DNA of 64,000 nucleotides from Schistosoma haematobium (lineage: Eukaryota; Platyhelminthes; Trematoda; Strigeidida; Schistosomatidae), in assembly GCF_000699445.3 (NCBI RefSeq), contig NC_067196.1, positions 37,096,616-37,160,615 of the forward strand, read 5' to 3'. The position numbers and the translations under genes were made by a program. A model generated the notes under the pieces. The model was not told the origin of the DNA. It searched no databases and worked only from the letters and a program-made list of their open reading frames with translations. How positions within the stretch are numbered: the first letter of the stretch is position 1; each line of letters starts with the position of its first letter. This document shows positions 44,501-50,120 of the stretch, piece by piece.

Positions 44501-46683
44501 TCTGAATGTGTGTCTGTGTTCTAGAACCTGACGTAGTGTGAATATCTGATCTATACAACCACGTCCAGGTCGAAAACCAGCCTGATTTTCTCTAGTCTGT
44601 TCTTCACGAGCTTTGGTTAGGCGTCGAAGTATTATTGAAGCTAACATTTTAGACACTATATTAGTCAAACTGGTTCCTCTATGATTGTCACAAGAGGACT
44701 TTTGTCCTTTCTTATAGACTGACACAATCAGTGATTGAGACCAGTCAGATGGGATTACGTCCAGTTCCCAAATTCTACCTAAGACCTCAGTCAATCTCAC
44801 TGCTAATATTGGACCACCATCCTTAAAAATTTCAGGAATAGAAGCGTTACATAAATTAAGTTGTGATGAAACCAATGTAGTGATAAACAAAATGAAATGA
44901 ATATAACATAGGGTTTTAGAAAACCTTCGTACATTACAATTAGTGGTCTTTTCATCTGATATCTTTGTTAAAGTCAAGATTAGACCATCTTTATATGGGA
45001 AAAAAGATAATTGACTTAGTAATATCGTCTTTTTTTAATAACTTTAATAAAATACCATTATATATAGCGATCAATAAACGTATGAACATAGAGCTAAAAA
45101 ACAACTTGGATATTACGAGCTGAACCTAGTAAAAGTTACGTTCAAGTTTATCTATTTATTTTCAATTCAAATATAAGCGACGGATTTTTTAGCAGTTATA
45201 ATTCATAAACAAGTATAATTTTAAATCTTCAGAAGAAACCACGGAAATACTGAAGAGCGATAAATTTATTTAGGTGTGAAATGAAAAAAAAACATCTCGC
45301 ATTTATAGTTAGCCTTTCCATAATATAGATAGCCAGTAAACTTTGACCGGAAAATCTCTCCCTAAGATGATACAATTGAAGTGTGAAAGTAGTTAGATAC
45401 CAATTTTGAGAAATCCCAAAATATTCTCATATTAAAAGTATTATACACCCGCGTCGTGAAAAATAATAAAACTGAGCGACCAGATAAAAGAGTCTGAGTT
45501 CCTCAAAGTACTTTTATCATCTGAATTAAACTCTGAAGATAATAATACTAAATGAAGCGTTGATGTGTTCTGTTTACCTAAAAGCATTTAGAGGAAGAAA
45601 TATCACATAAGGGAGATAGTTTGTGTGACAATACCTCTGTTGAATTTAATTTTAAGATCCTATTCACAGTAGAACCGATTACAATTCAGATTTCATTTCT
45701 GTGAATTATAAAGTCGAGACTCCAACTGCTGAAACAATGAGAATAGGTATTTTATAGTGCAACAGTAGGAGACAGTTGTCCTGTTTTACTACGGAAAAAT
45801 TAGACAGTTAGTTTACACATTATCTGTAAAATTACACAAAAAACACGATTGTACAGAAGCAAATGATCTGGAGCCAGAATGAGATACAAACTGTAGCTAA
45901 GATACAAAATAAAAAACTTTTGTAAGATATATGCAACTGACACTCACCAAATTTAACTCAGTTTCAACAGTCTGTAATTTTTCCTCCAGTTCATCTTGTT
46001 TGATTTTAAGTGATTGAAGTTCTTGAGAAATTAATAAAGCTTTCTCCATACACTGGAGTTCTCCACATTTCTTTGTGTTTTCGCTTACAGGCTGAATTGT
46101 AATTGGTTTTGGAGAAGTTGATGGGCACGTAACTATTTTAGGGTAAACAGGGGAATAATTCTCCCGTTCAGATTTCTTTTTTTTAGGGTCACAACGGTTT
46201 GAACTAGTAGATTTACTTACTTTACAGCGTAGCTCATTAGTTAACCGCTTTGATATACTTTGATGTTTACCTTTAGAGTTAATAATGGTTATCTTTTGAA
46301 TTTGCTTCTCTTGCTTACGTGTATTTACCGAATCTTTATCAATAGTTTCTAACTGAAACGAGAAAACAGATATGACAAAAATGACCTAAACACAACAAGA
46401 ATTCAACTTGAATCAGAAATTGTCATTACTTTGTTATAAATATACGCAACGGAAATTATAAGTGAGTGCAGTTGCCACTTAACAATTACACTAAGGAAAT
46501 TACTTACAATGTTTAGCATCATCCCACCTTCATGACTAGAAGTATTTGAAATTCTTGGTTTCTTAGATAACTGAGTGGAAGAAATATTTCGATTACACTT
46601 GTTATGTGATGATTGGAAGGTATCAGATGAACGTTTCCCATTGCGTGTACGAAGACCATTGCTGACTGCGTCAGATTTCTGAC
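17441..46683 (-). CDS. ZNF106: ZNF106-like WD40-repeat protein, 3' thirteen exons
   Basis: Thirteen exons with GT-AG borders join in frame (2780 nt, 925 residues plus stop): 46508-46683, 45948-46352, 42998-43049, 36439-36696, 35892-36257, 35273-35781, 27971-28096, 26898-27212, 26405-26563, 24922-25035, 18241-18330, 17652-17726, 17441-17575. Order: Lys/Ser-rich region, coiled coil (ELEEKLQTVETELN), low-complexity linkers, then a WD40 propeller starting at AVIDMAINPVTNVAYIGGQN, with blades marked by GDILRYNPGTH, SDRSIRIYNWK, SEGAVRVYRFQ and LDGSVTVIV. The tail aligns with the two C2H2 fingers that follow the propeller in ZNF106 (from memory), an RNA-binding nuclear protein. The N-terminus lies right of 46683. 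Introns carry most of the window's retroelements. Confidence 0.72.
17652..17726 (-). CDS. ZNF106: ZNF106-like exon: last blade and start of zinc-finger tail
   Basis: The 75-nt exon is phase 0 on both sides (ATTTAG before, GTGAGT after). It encodes LIAGSLDGSVTVIVVNEPAS and NYVCL. In ZNF106 the same place has a DGSIQ-type strand followed by NYRC, the first Cys of a C2H2 finger. Confidence 0.78.
18241..18330 (-). CDS. ZNF106: ZNF106-like exon: WD40 blade
   Basis: The 90-nt exon is phase 0 on both sides (TTTATAG before, GTAAGT after). It encodes SNGLPVTRPVKVYFISTRGA and VTSLASVGDT, leading into the next strand. Confidence 0.75.
19300..19832 (-). mobile_element. decayed RTE 5' end (family B-like)
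   Basis: On the - strand this matches the 5' region of RTE-B with many changes. The 5' terminus near 19832 reads GTAGCTGCTACCTT and, further in, ACCGAGCTACATTG, as in the ribozyme-like segment. The 5' untranslated region follows, down to the start of the endonuclease leader near 19300 (GTGGGCAGCCGGAAGTGAC). It keeps the 5' end and lacks the 3' part. Confidence 0.65.
20160..21118 (+). mobile_element. RTE family D relic, internally deleted
   Basis: This relic has an endonuclease start (CTTCAACGTCCGCACAATAC, then AVGIALRARNEAALIDWI), a scrambled middle, and the linker before RT (NELEAAAASSNSSESLATRS, QSVKM). It ends in a 3' tail with TTTGTACCAATGTTGATGTG and AAGTAAATAA. The linker matches the family D copy at 30323-30538 and the tail matches 28580-28640. 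Its first 600 bp are almost identical, in inverse, to 33474-34070. Many stops; not functional. Confidence 0.7.
21830..21920 (+). repeat. decayed copy of the fold-back repeat arm
   Basis: The order TTCCTAGTAAGAAATC, TTCAGAAGTTTCACGATTTC, GTGTAAGCTGATCCTGCAG and AGAATAAAC follows the left arm and centre at 9970-10055 with substitutions. This shows that the arm is an interspersed repeat. Confidence 0.4.
22753..24685. mobile_element. 1.9 kb element with about 118-bp inverted ends
   Basis: Bases 22753-22869 (AATTAGAACAACACATATAA ... TTATTAGACCAATCAAGGCA) are repeated in inverse at 24568-24685 with roughly 85-90 percent identity by eye. Inside, a 55-60 bp direct repeat occurs at about 22930-22985 and 24150-24205 (AGGAATTC.AGCTA.CAATCC, AGTCTTTGTA). 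No transposase frame is visible. It is either a non-autonomous DNA transposon with long inverted ends or a composite of two inverted repeats. It lies in an intron of the ZNF106-like gene. Confidence 0.55.
24922..25035 (-). CDS. ZNF106: ZNF106-like exon: WD40 blade
   Basis: The 114-nt exon is phase 0 on both sides (TGTTAAG before, GTACGT after). It encodes TGSSELTFHVHKISSSCV and RYIAVGDSEGAVRVYRFQ, a blade with a GD-S-G-VRVY strand. Confidence 0.78.
25036..26404 (-). other. ZNF106-like intron
   Basis: This is an AT-rich intron between two WD40 exons. I see no gene or recognisable repeat. Confidence 0.5.
26405..26563 (-). CDS. ZNF106: ZNF106-like exon: WD40 blade
   Basis: The 159-nt exon is phase 0 on both sides (TTTTAG before, GTAATT after). 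It encodes DRSISIRSASDGTLVCC and then GSFFSSYSDRSIRIYNWK, with clear S-D-x-S-I-R-I-Y WD40 strand pairs. Confidence 0.8.
26898..27212 (-). CDS. ZNF106: ZNF106-like exon: WD40 blade with insert
   Basis: The 315-nt exon is phase 0 on both sides (TCTATAG before, GTAAGT after). The blade SRIAALAVAPSPEVPFIFLG ... GDILRYNPGTH is followed by a polar insert (CLKQQAQTSDSNESA) and the next strands ITSLCLVQSGTSLLLIVAGL. Confidence 0.8.
27213..27970 (-). other. ZNF106-like intron
   Basis: This is an AT-rich intron of about 760 bp. The 73-codon frame at 27490-27711 on the + strand has no recognisable motif. Confidence 0.5.
27971..28096 (-). CDS. ZNF106: ZNF106-like exon: WD40 blade
   Basis: The 126-nt exon is phase 0 on both sides (TTTACAG before, GTTAGT after). 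It encodes THHCISKLPPRDASITKLCL and GESIYVGYYDHYFGEYNLQ, a WD40-like blade continuing directly from the previous exon. Confidence 0.78.
28580..30552 (-). mobile_element. RTE family D retrotransposon, 5'-truncated and decayed
   Basis: On the - strand this starts in the linker before RT (EAAAASNNSSESLATRS), passes through an RT open frame (29542-30333), thumb remnants (29167-29385, with YACETWSFRVED) and the C-terminal region (RIPHRALFADSETCWNKRGG). It ends near 28580 in a 3' tail (CCCCTTGTACCAATGTTTATG then AAATAAATAAA). The tail is shared with the R1 repeats. The 5' truncation point near 30552 abuts repeat R2. It lies in a ZNF106-like intron, in the same orientation as the gene. Confidence 0.75.
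29542..30333 (-). pseudogene. RTE-D reverse transcriptase fragment
   Basis: The 263-codon open frame encodes RT: GPDDLRPIFFKGG, YQGISLL, FRSDQRCIDHIFALRQVLEH, the motif A region IFLYIMTAFDSLDR (first Asp replaced by Tyr) and motif B DKQGCIISQSLFNF. Motif C reads LEYAGNIVF, where YADD is expected. Loss of Asp in motifs A and C means it cannot be catalytic. Confidence 0.75.
30556..30790 (+). repeat. short interspersed repeat R2, copy 2
   Basis: This shares both ends with the copy at 8765-8985 (GCTACTTATAT ... CATAAGTA and GATATTTTGCAAATTA ... TTTACT). The RTE-C element at 30805 inserted just beyond its right end. Confidence 0.5.
31353..32483 (+). pseudogene. RTE-C reverse transcriptase, N-terminal and palm part
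   Basis: The 376-codon open frame carries the RT fingers and palm: GRAAGPDGLAPEVFKDGG, DNHRGISLTNIV, AGFRPGRGCIDHIF, motif A VVFLDLEAAFYSVDR, motif B SSGVRQGCPLSPFLFNF and intact motif C SEYADDTVLSGED. A frameshift right after EKMQS near 32382 moves the thumb into the frame that runs to 33180. The final residues of this frame are therefore not native. Confidence 0.82.
32379..33180 (+). pseudogene. RTE-C RT thumb and C-terminal region
   Basis: This continues RT after the shift: CSLLVALSNNARMFGMRFS, LTYLGSLISPNGLVSDEISA, RSVLIYGSETWPLRVEDT, LRWLGHVLRMPEHRLPRRAM and GGQTKTWHQC, ending SSLKLRD and TAA at 33178-33180. This is the longest intact C-terminus in the window. Family B copies carry TGA codons where this one reads on. 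Confidence 0.82.
33474..34070 (-). mobile_element. inverted near-identical copy of the 20160 RTE-D relic
   Basis: The reverse complement matches 20163-20767 almost base for base, including its internal rearrangement, e.g. GGGCTGCAGTTGTGTGACGC. It is a dead endonuclease relic. The match stops abruptly at GATCAAG on one side and near GTCCGCACAATAC on the other. See the finding on the inverted pair. Confidence 0.8.
34083..34552 (-). mobile_element. RTE family C fragment with internal deletion
   Basis: On the - strand this reads GSEVVERVDNLTYLGSLISP, then RRRDI, then jumps to YLETLGDMSRNRSQCRRC and SVSPLKL. About 440 bp of the thumb and C-terminal region are deleted relative to 32500-33180. The 3' end with GCTGACCGACTGA lies at about 34083. 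It is 5'-truncated near 34552. Confidence 0.75.
34790..35120 (-). repeat. R1 repeat (SINE-like), copy with internal deletion
   Basis: The reverse complement matches 52100-52560 in two blocks, lacking about 150 bp between them (junction near 34962), and lacks the 3' tail. An (AG)8 tract at 35065-35080 lies inside it. It is non-coding. Confidence 0.6.
35065..35080 (+). repeat. (AG)8 microsatellite
   Basis: This perfect AG dinucleotide run lies inside repeat R1. The corresponding place at 52155-52170 is not a pure repeat, so the run expanded after insertion. Confidence 0.8.
35273..35781 (-). CDS. ZNF106: ZNF106-like exon: acidic-serine tract and first WD40 blade
   Basis: The 509-nt exon enters in phase 1 after TTTTAG and ends in phase 0 at GTATGA. 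It includes a Ser tract followed by DDDD, coded partly by a GAT/TCA microsatellite, then the first propeller segment IKIGEFHAFGGCATAVIDMA ... YIGGQNGTIVECDLK. Confidence 0.8.
35892..36257 (-). CDS. ZNF106: ZNF106-like exon: linker with helical segment
   Basis: The 366-nt exon is phase 1 on both sides (AATTAG before, GTATAC after). A Ser/Thr-rich start leads to DLERLALIRQALQSPNSWQF and FDEVDQMLKQAAAKAST, likely helices, before another polar stretch. Confidence 0.72.
36439..36696 (-). CDS. ZNF106: ZNF106-like exon: low-complexity linker
   Basis: The 258-nt exon is phase 1 on both sides (AAAATAG before, GTGAGC after). It encodes LNHSDSDIESHTNTSRSEPT through SNQQP, a Ser/Thr/Pro-rich linker without a known domain. 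Confidence 0.7.
36697..37874 (-). other. ZNF106-like intron, upstream part
   Basis: This AT-rich stretch holds one RTE fragment (37308-37515). Nothing else is supported. Confidence 0.5.
37308..37515 (-). mobile_element. RTE C-terminal fragment
   Basis: The reverse complement resembles the last 70 codons of RTE-C (33000-33175), including AACATGGCTCAGAAT-type sequence and TCAGGATTTAAGGGAAG at the end of the frame. It is heavily substituted and lacks the 3' tail. Confidence 0.5.
37875..37965 (+). repeat. tRNA-like SINE head with pol III boxes
   Basis: A box matching the A-box consensus (TGGCTCAATAGG, 37888-37899) and a B-box (GGTTCGAACC, 37932-37941) are separated by 32 nt, as in tRNA genes. 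The sequence GCGGTGGCTCAATAGGTAAA resembles the start of schistosome Sm-alpha type SINEs. It does not fold as a clean tRNA, so I call it a SINE remnant rather than a tRNA gene. It lies just upstream of RTE-B2. Confidence 0.6.
38003..38068 (+). ncRNA. candidate HDV-like ribozyme at RTE-B2 5' terminus
   Basis: P1 CCCGACC (38003-38009) pairs with GGTCGGG (38032-38038), 7 of 7. P3 ACC (38019-38021) pairs with GGT (38029-38031) around the loop TTGACGC. P2 AGCTC (38012-38016) pairs with GAGCT (38063-38067). CCAA at 38057-38060 fits the CNRA joining segment with the catalytic C. Base 1 of P1 is the first base after the target duplication, exactly where an HDV-like ribozyme would cut. Confidence 0.62.
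38342..39616 (+). CDS. RTE-B2 endonuclease ORF
   Basis: This 424-codon frame has the same layout as in B1: Pro/Ser-rich leader, GAFNVRTL, FETRIQD, GDFNAQVG, IDHIAISHRW and SDHALVRARI. All endonuclease motifs look intact. It differs from B1 at few positions (YQNKEP for CRNKEP, TNYKHKEKHLSTWRS) and from B3 at one residue (NGYHLL against NGYRLL). The frame ends out of phase with RT, as in the other copies. Confidence 0.82.
   Translation: MKNGANTSKTFHKKAVCDRPQAVVPWALRSRSQVVKTNTNPISFSGSSRNTLPRCGQPGSDISPHTRNSTRDQVGQIQILPTPPNTSLISPTNPPHVSLSSRTARANDSSTWNPIPGLLKPRSKLYVGAFNVRTLCQIGQQASLAKTLESRAIDVCCVFETRIQDPSSVIHLTSPYQNKEPTRFTLRVSGSPDSATRGLAGVGIALSPRAELALLEWIPVDSRLCAVRLNGTVRIRKDRDTRRCLFVVSAYSPTDCSSDDVKDEFYRKLSDLLRKARRSDVVIVAGDFNAQVGKLSDRERHLSGSYDVVAQRTDNGYHLLQLCSDNRLFLANTNYKHKEKHLSTWRSPNSSQRWTQIDHIAISHRWRGSIEDCRSFWSTCLDSDHALVRARICLRLTGCRKTLKGNLLGAYLMIVKLRVYFRNN
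39685..40245 (+). pseudogene. RTE-B2 RT N-terminal part, ended by TAA
   Basis: This frame contains the connector after the endonuclease and the RT fingers (REKDGHIIHSQSRRLDRW-like segment, LKRGRAAGPDRFTPEILKDG). It stops at TAA 40243-40245 in GGPV-stop-AMRLTEVL. B4 reads GGPILAVRLTEVL at this place, so the stop is a derived lesion. B3 has the same stop. Confidence 0.85.
40249..41616 (+). pseudogene. RTE-B2 RT palm, thumb and C-terminal part, catalytic motif lost
   Basis: This is a 455-codon frame after the TAA. Motifs: DNHRGISLTNIV, AGFRPGRGCIDQIF, motif A VVFLDLKAAFDSV, motif B SSGVRQGCPLSPFLFNF and motif C LKYAGDIVLFGED, in which the first catalytic Asp of YADD is Gly. After DKMQS a 2-nt loss and a later 1-nt loss shift and then restore the frame, replacing about 18 residues (SDHSKQQCKHVRQAILP). 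The TGA at 41614-41616 is premature compared with RTE-C. The enzyme should be inactive. Confidence 0.86.
41957..42997 (-). other. ZNF106-like intron between RTE-B2 and the 52-bp exon
   Basis: This AT-rich intron sequence has no feature I can support. Together with 43050-43312 and the exon it forms the spacer between inverted RTE copies. Confidence 0.5.
42998..43049 (-). CDS. ZNF106: ZNF106-like 52-bp exon between inverted RTE copies
   Basis: This exon enters in phase 0 after ATCTAG and leaves in phase 1 at GTATGT. It encodes VKAKRRELKQERSNLLR and continues the coiled coil of the previous exon. It lies in the 1.4 kb gap between RTE-B2 (+) and RTE-B4 (-). Confidence 0.72.
43313..44837 (-). mobile_element. 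RTE family B copy 4 (B4), 5'-truncated, inverted relative to B2
   Basis: The - strand copy starts in the RT fingers (PEIFKDGGPILAVRLTEVL) and ends in the TGACTGACTGA tail at about 43313. A 207-bp in-frame deletion relative to B2 (40576-40782) joins VVFLD directly to FVVDVL. This removes RT motif A and motif B at an AC microhomology, near 44477. It shares YAGD (44369-44380) and the shift after DKMQS with B2 and B3, but lacks their TAA. The 3' 1.1 kb is almost identical to B2. Open pieces are 44231-44977 and 43639-44358. Confidence 0.88.
44838..45947 (-). other. ZNF106-like intron between RTE-B4 and the coiled-coil exon
   Basis: This is AT-rich intron sequence. The upstream end of the 44231-44977 frame (residues 1-48) is intron sequence read through, not RTE protein. 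Nothing else is supported. Confidence 0.5.
45948..46352 (-). CDS. ZNF106: ZNF106-like exon: basic region and coiled coil
   Basis: The 405-nt exon is phase 0 on both sides (GTTTCAG before, GTGAGTG after) and open throughout its 135 codons. The first half is basic (RLTNELRCKVS, CDPKKKKSERE). The second half forms a coiled coil (ALLISQELQSLKIKQDELEE). It was found by frame continuity, since it lacks an early ATG. Confidence 0.75.
46508..46683 (-). CDS. ZNF106: ZNF106-like exon, first visible: Ser/Lys-rich
   Basis: The 176-nt exon enters in phase 1 (acceptor AATCAG) and leaves in phase 0 (donor GTAAGT). It encodes QKSDAVSNGLRTRNGKRSSD and similar polar sequence with basic clusters and no known domain. 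It needs an upstream exon ending in phase 1. Confidence 0.65.
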
Positions 46684-47239
46684 CTGATTAAAGGAAAAGT
46701 ATCGTAGAAATTTAGAAAATTACAGTTTTAAAGACTTAGGTCTTAAAATAGATCTGCAATTGGTTATAATCAAAGTACAACATAGCAAAAATGTCCCTAC
46801 TGAAGCTCAGGATTTAGGGAAAGAAATTGAATGCTTCTGTTCCACTGAAATCGATTCTGACTAACATCAACTAACATGTGACAGTTATATATAGTGATGG
46901 GAAATAAACTAGTTCACGATAAAAGTTAAAATTTGCAGGTGTGTATTTGTACTCATTCTTTTTTGAATTATGACTTGTGTGAAAATAGTGACATTTGAGG
47001 CTCTTAAACCGTAGTATGCACTTCGCCAAGGAGATCGTGCTTAGAGCCATCGACCTAAAATCAGAATCGACAAGTTGATAGACCTACATCAGATATACCC
47101 CTTTTTGAACTAATTCACCATGTACTTAGATCTGAGTCACGCTTCCCACATGAAAGCTAATGATACTACTCGGTTGCCTAAATTGAAGTAGGTGGGGCCG
47201 ATTTTTAACCTGGAACATACTGACTGAAGGTTAAGCGCA
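46684..47239 (-). other. ZNF106-like intron, upstream of first visible exon
   Basis: I see no exon here. The stretch at 46800-46865 weakly resembles an RTE C-terminal end and is not called. Confidence 0.4.
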
Positions 47240-47600
47240 CTTACAATTTTTATTTATCTAAACACATAAACATTGTTACAAGGAGGCATCAAATACATGC
47301 ACCACATAAATCATTCGATTTGTGTGAGTGCTGGAATACTGCCGGGATACCCAAACCGAGACAGGTGGTTTTCTTAAGAGGCCACACTTCGAGCCTTTAA
47401 CCTAGAGGTCTAATTCATAAGGCAGTGGGGTAACTTTAGAAGATGTAGCCTCATAGTAGCCGATGACCAACAAAAGTTTCATATCCTTTTTGTCCCCTCA
47501 GGATCCTGGAGCCCATGTACACCATTGGTTTGTGAACAGGGTTTCCCGACTCCGCTAAGTGAATCCTCCGAAACTCATAACCATTTCTCCCCGCGGTGAC
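47240..47600 (-). repeat. R1 repeat (SINE-like)
   Basis: The reverse complement matches 52240-52635: the 3' tail (accaat/aacaatGTTTATGTG...AAATAAAAA), GATTTGTGTG, CCCAAACCGAGACAGGTGG, AGGCCACACTTCGAGCC and CAGGATCCTGGAGCCCATGT. Its 5' third is missing or diverged. It is non-coding. Confidence 0.6.
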
Positions 47601-48213
47601 CAGCGAACTAGATGGGTTTTATGCCACTTGTATCTCTAGAATCCTGGAACCAAAGATGATGGCAGTTGACGAAACTGAGGCGCCTATGAACTGGGTTACA
47701 CATAGGCAACAGACGTCTACTTCACTGCGCGATACTGAATAGAGTAGGGGTAGGTTAGAAGAGAATTGGGTGATGCTAAATCAGTGCTATATTAGTCCAC
47801 AAAGCCACTGACTGGTGGTACCAACCGTGAGTCCTAGGGCAGAACTAGCTCTCTTAAACTGGATCCCAGTAGACAGTCGTTTGTGCTGCTACCTTGACGC
47901 GGTGGTCGGGCTTGCCTATCGTGATGACCCAACCGAGCTATATTGGCTGGAACATATGTTCCTGTAGGTTCTACCATGCCAGGCAGGTCGATTGGTGAAC
48001 GGTAAGACTAAAAGCAGCAACTCAAGGTCTGAGGGCGAAGTCATAATGCTGACTGTGGAGAGGTGTGACAGCAGTAAGGTGTTTCCCTCGGACAACCAGC
48101 ATCTGCAGCGATGCTGCCTTCCCACAAGGAAGGAAGGGATTGGAAAAGGTCGACCCTAAAAATGTCACACCTCACCTTACCTCACGGATTTCCGTCTCCG
48201 GCGGTAAGGCCCT

Positions 48214-49488
48214 TTGAAGAACGGAGCTAACACGTCAAAAACCTTCCACAAAAAGGCCGTGTGCGACCGGCCTCAAGCAGTTGTCCCTTGGGCTCTGCGG
48301 TCACGCTCCCAGGTCGTCAAGACCAACACTAATCCAATTTCCTTTTCAGGTTCCTCAAGAAATACCCTTCCACGGTGTGGGCAGCCGGGAAGTGACATCA
48401 GCCCTCATACCCGTAACAGCACACGAGACCAAGTTGGTCAGATTCAAATCCTTCCTACACCTCCTAATACCTCTCTTATCTCCCCGACTAACCCTCCTCA
48501 CGTCTCTTTATCATCTCGCACCGCTAGGGCGAACGATTCGAGTACGTGGAACCCCATTCCTGGTCTCCTGAAACCACGCTCTAAACTATACGTAGGAGCT
48601 TTTAACGTACGAACACTTTGCCAAATAGGACAGCAGGCTTCCTTAGCTAAAACTTTAGAATCTCGCGCCATCGATGTGTGCTGCGTCTTCGAAACGCGCA
48701 TACAGGATCCAAGTAGCGTCATTCATTTGACCTCACCATACCAAAATAAAGAACCAACTCGATTTACGCTTCGTGTATCTGGAAGCCCTGATTCTGCTAC
48801 CCGTGGCCTCGCCGGCGTAGGTATAGCATTGAGTCCTAGGGCAGAACTAGCTCTCTTAGAGTGGATCCCAGTAGACAGTCGTTTGTGCGCTGTCCGACTG
48901 AACGGAACAGTAAGAATCCGAAAAGATAGGGACACTCGTCGTTGCCTCTTCGTCGTCTCTGCCTATTCTCCCACTGACTGCAGCTCAGATGATGTAAAAG
49001 ATGAGTTTTACAGAAAGCTTTCGGACCTTCTCCGAAAAGCTAGGCGCTCTGATGTAGTAATAGTGGCCGGTGACTTTAATGCTCAAGTAGGTAAACTAAG
49101 CGATAGGGAAAGACACCTAAGTGGATCTTATGATGTCGTGGCTCAAAGAACAGATAATGGCTACCGTCTGTTGCAGCTATGCTCAGATAACCGCCTGTTC
49201 CTTGCAAATACTAACTATAAGCATAAGGAAAAACATCTTTCAACATGGCGATCCCCTAATTCTTCTCAACGTTGGACCCAAATAGATCACATCGCTATCA
49301 GCCACCGATGGAGGGGCTCGATAGAAGACTGTCGCTCATTCTGGAGCACATGCTTAGATTCAGATCATGCTCTAGTACGAGCGCGTATTTGCCTGCGTCT
49401 TACTGGATGTAGGAAAACACTAAAAGGAAACCTCTTAGGGGCCTACTTAATGATAGTCAAGCTAAGAGTATATTTCAGGAACAACTAG
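48214..49488 (+). CDS. RTE-B3 endonuclease ORF
   Basis: This 424-codon frame is identical to that of B2 except NGYRLL. Endonuclease motifs (NVRTL, FETRIQD, GDFNAQVG, IDHIAISHRW, SDHALVRARI) are intact. It is the only protein of this copy that looks able to work. The frame again ends out of phase with RT. Confidence 0.82.
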   Translation: MKNGANTSKTFHKKAVCDRPQAVVPWALRSRSQVVKTNTNPISFSGSSRNTLPRCGQPGSDISPHTRNSTRDQVGQIQILPTPPNTSLISPTNPPHVSLSSRTARANDSSTWNPIPGLLKPRSKLYVGAFNVRTLCQIGQQASLAKTLESRAIDVCCVFETRIQDPSSVIHLTSPYQNKEPTRFTLRVSGSPDSATRGLAGVGIALSPRAELALLEWIPVDSRLCAVRLNGTVRIRKDRDTRRCLFVVSAYSPTDCSSDDVKDEFYRKLSDLLRKARRSDVVIVAGDFNAQVGKLSDRERHLSGSYDVVAQRTDNGYRLLQLCSDNRLFLANTNYKHKEKHLSTWRSPNSSQRWTQIDHIAISHRWRGSIEDCRSFWSTCLDSDHALVRARICLRLTGCRKTLKGNLLGAYLMIVKLRVYFRNN

Positions 49489-49556
49489 GAAAACAGTTAG
49501 GCAGCCATGTATGTGATGCCCACCCCGATGCAGCATGGAACGATATCCGAAAAGCT

Positions 49557-50117
49557 GTGGAAACAGCAGTGATATCTGCTAGTAAGGTAAACCGTAAAGT
49601 TAAGGAGAAACACTGGATCTCAGCAGCAACTATCGCGCTGATAGATGCTCGGAAACTCAATCCACCTGACTCTGAACATAATGAAGAGCGGAGTCAGCTT
49701 AAGCACAAGCTGACAAGAAGTCTACGCAATGATCGTAAACAGTGGTGGGTAGCGAAAGCAAGAGAGATGGAAAAGGCAGCGGCAATAAGTAATAGCAGAC
49801 AATTGTTCAGACTCGTTAAGGAAACCGGAATTAGGAACCCGACCGTTAGCGTAACAATCTCAGAGAAAGATGGACATATTATTCATTCTCAATCCAGGAG
49901 ATTGGATCGATGGGCAGAACACTTTAGGGATCAGTTCAACTGGCCTTCAGCCACACTTCGGTTTCCCACGATCTCTAGTCAACCTGAATGGCAAGTTAAT
50001 TTAGGTCCTCCGTCCCTTTACGAAGTTGAAAAAGCCATAGGAAATCTGAAACGAGGGAGAGCAGCAGGCCCTGACAGGTTTACTCCTGAGATTCTTAAGG
50101 ATGGTGGTCCAGTATAA
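49557..50117 (+). pseudogene. RTE-B3 RT N-terminal part, ended by TAA
   Basis: This shows the same 186-codon frame and the same TAA (50115-50117) as B2, in GGPV-stop-AMRLTEVL. Confidence 0.85.
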
Positions 50118-50120
50118 GCA

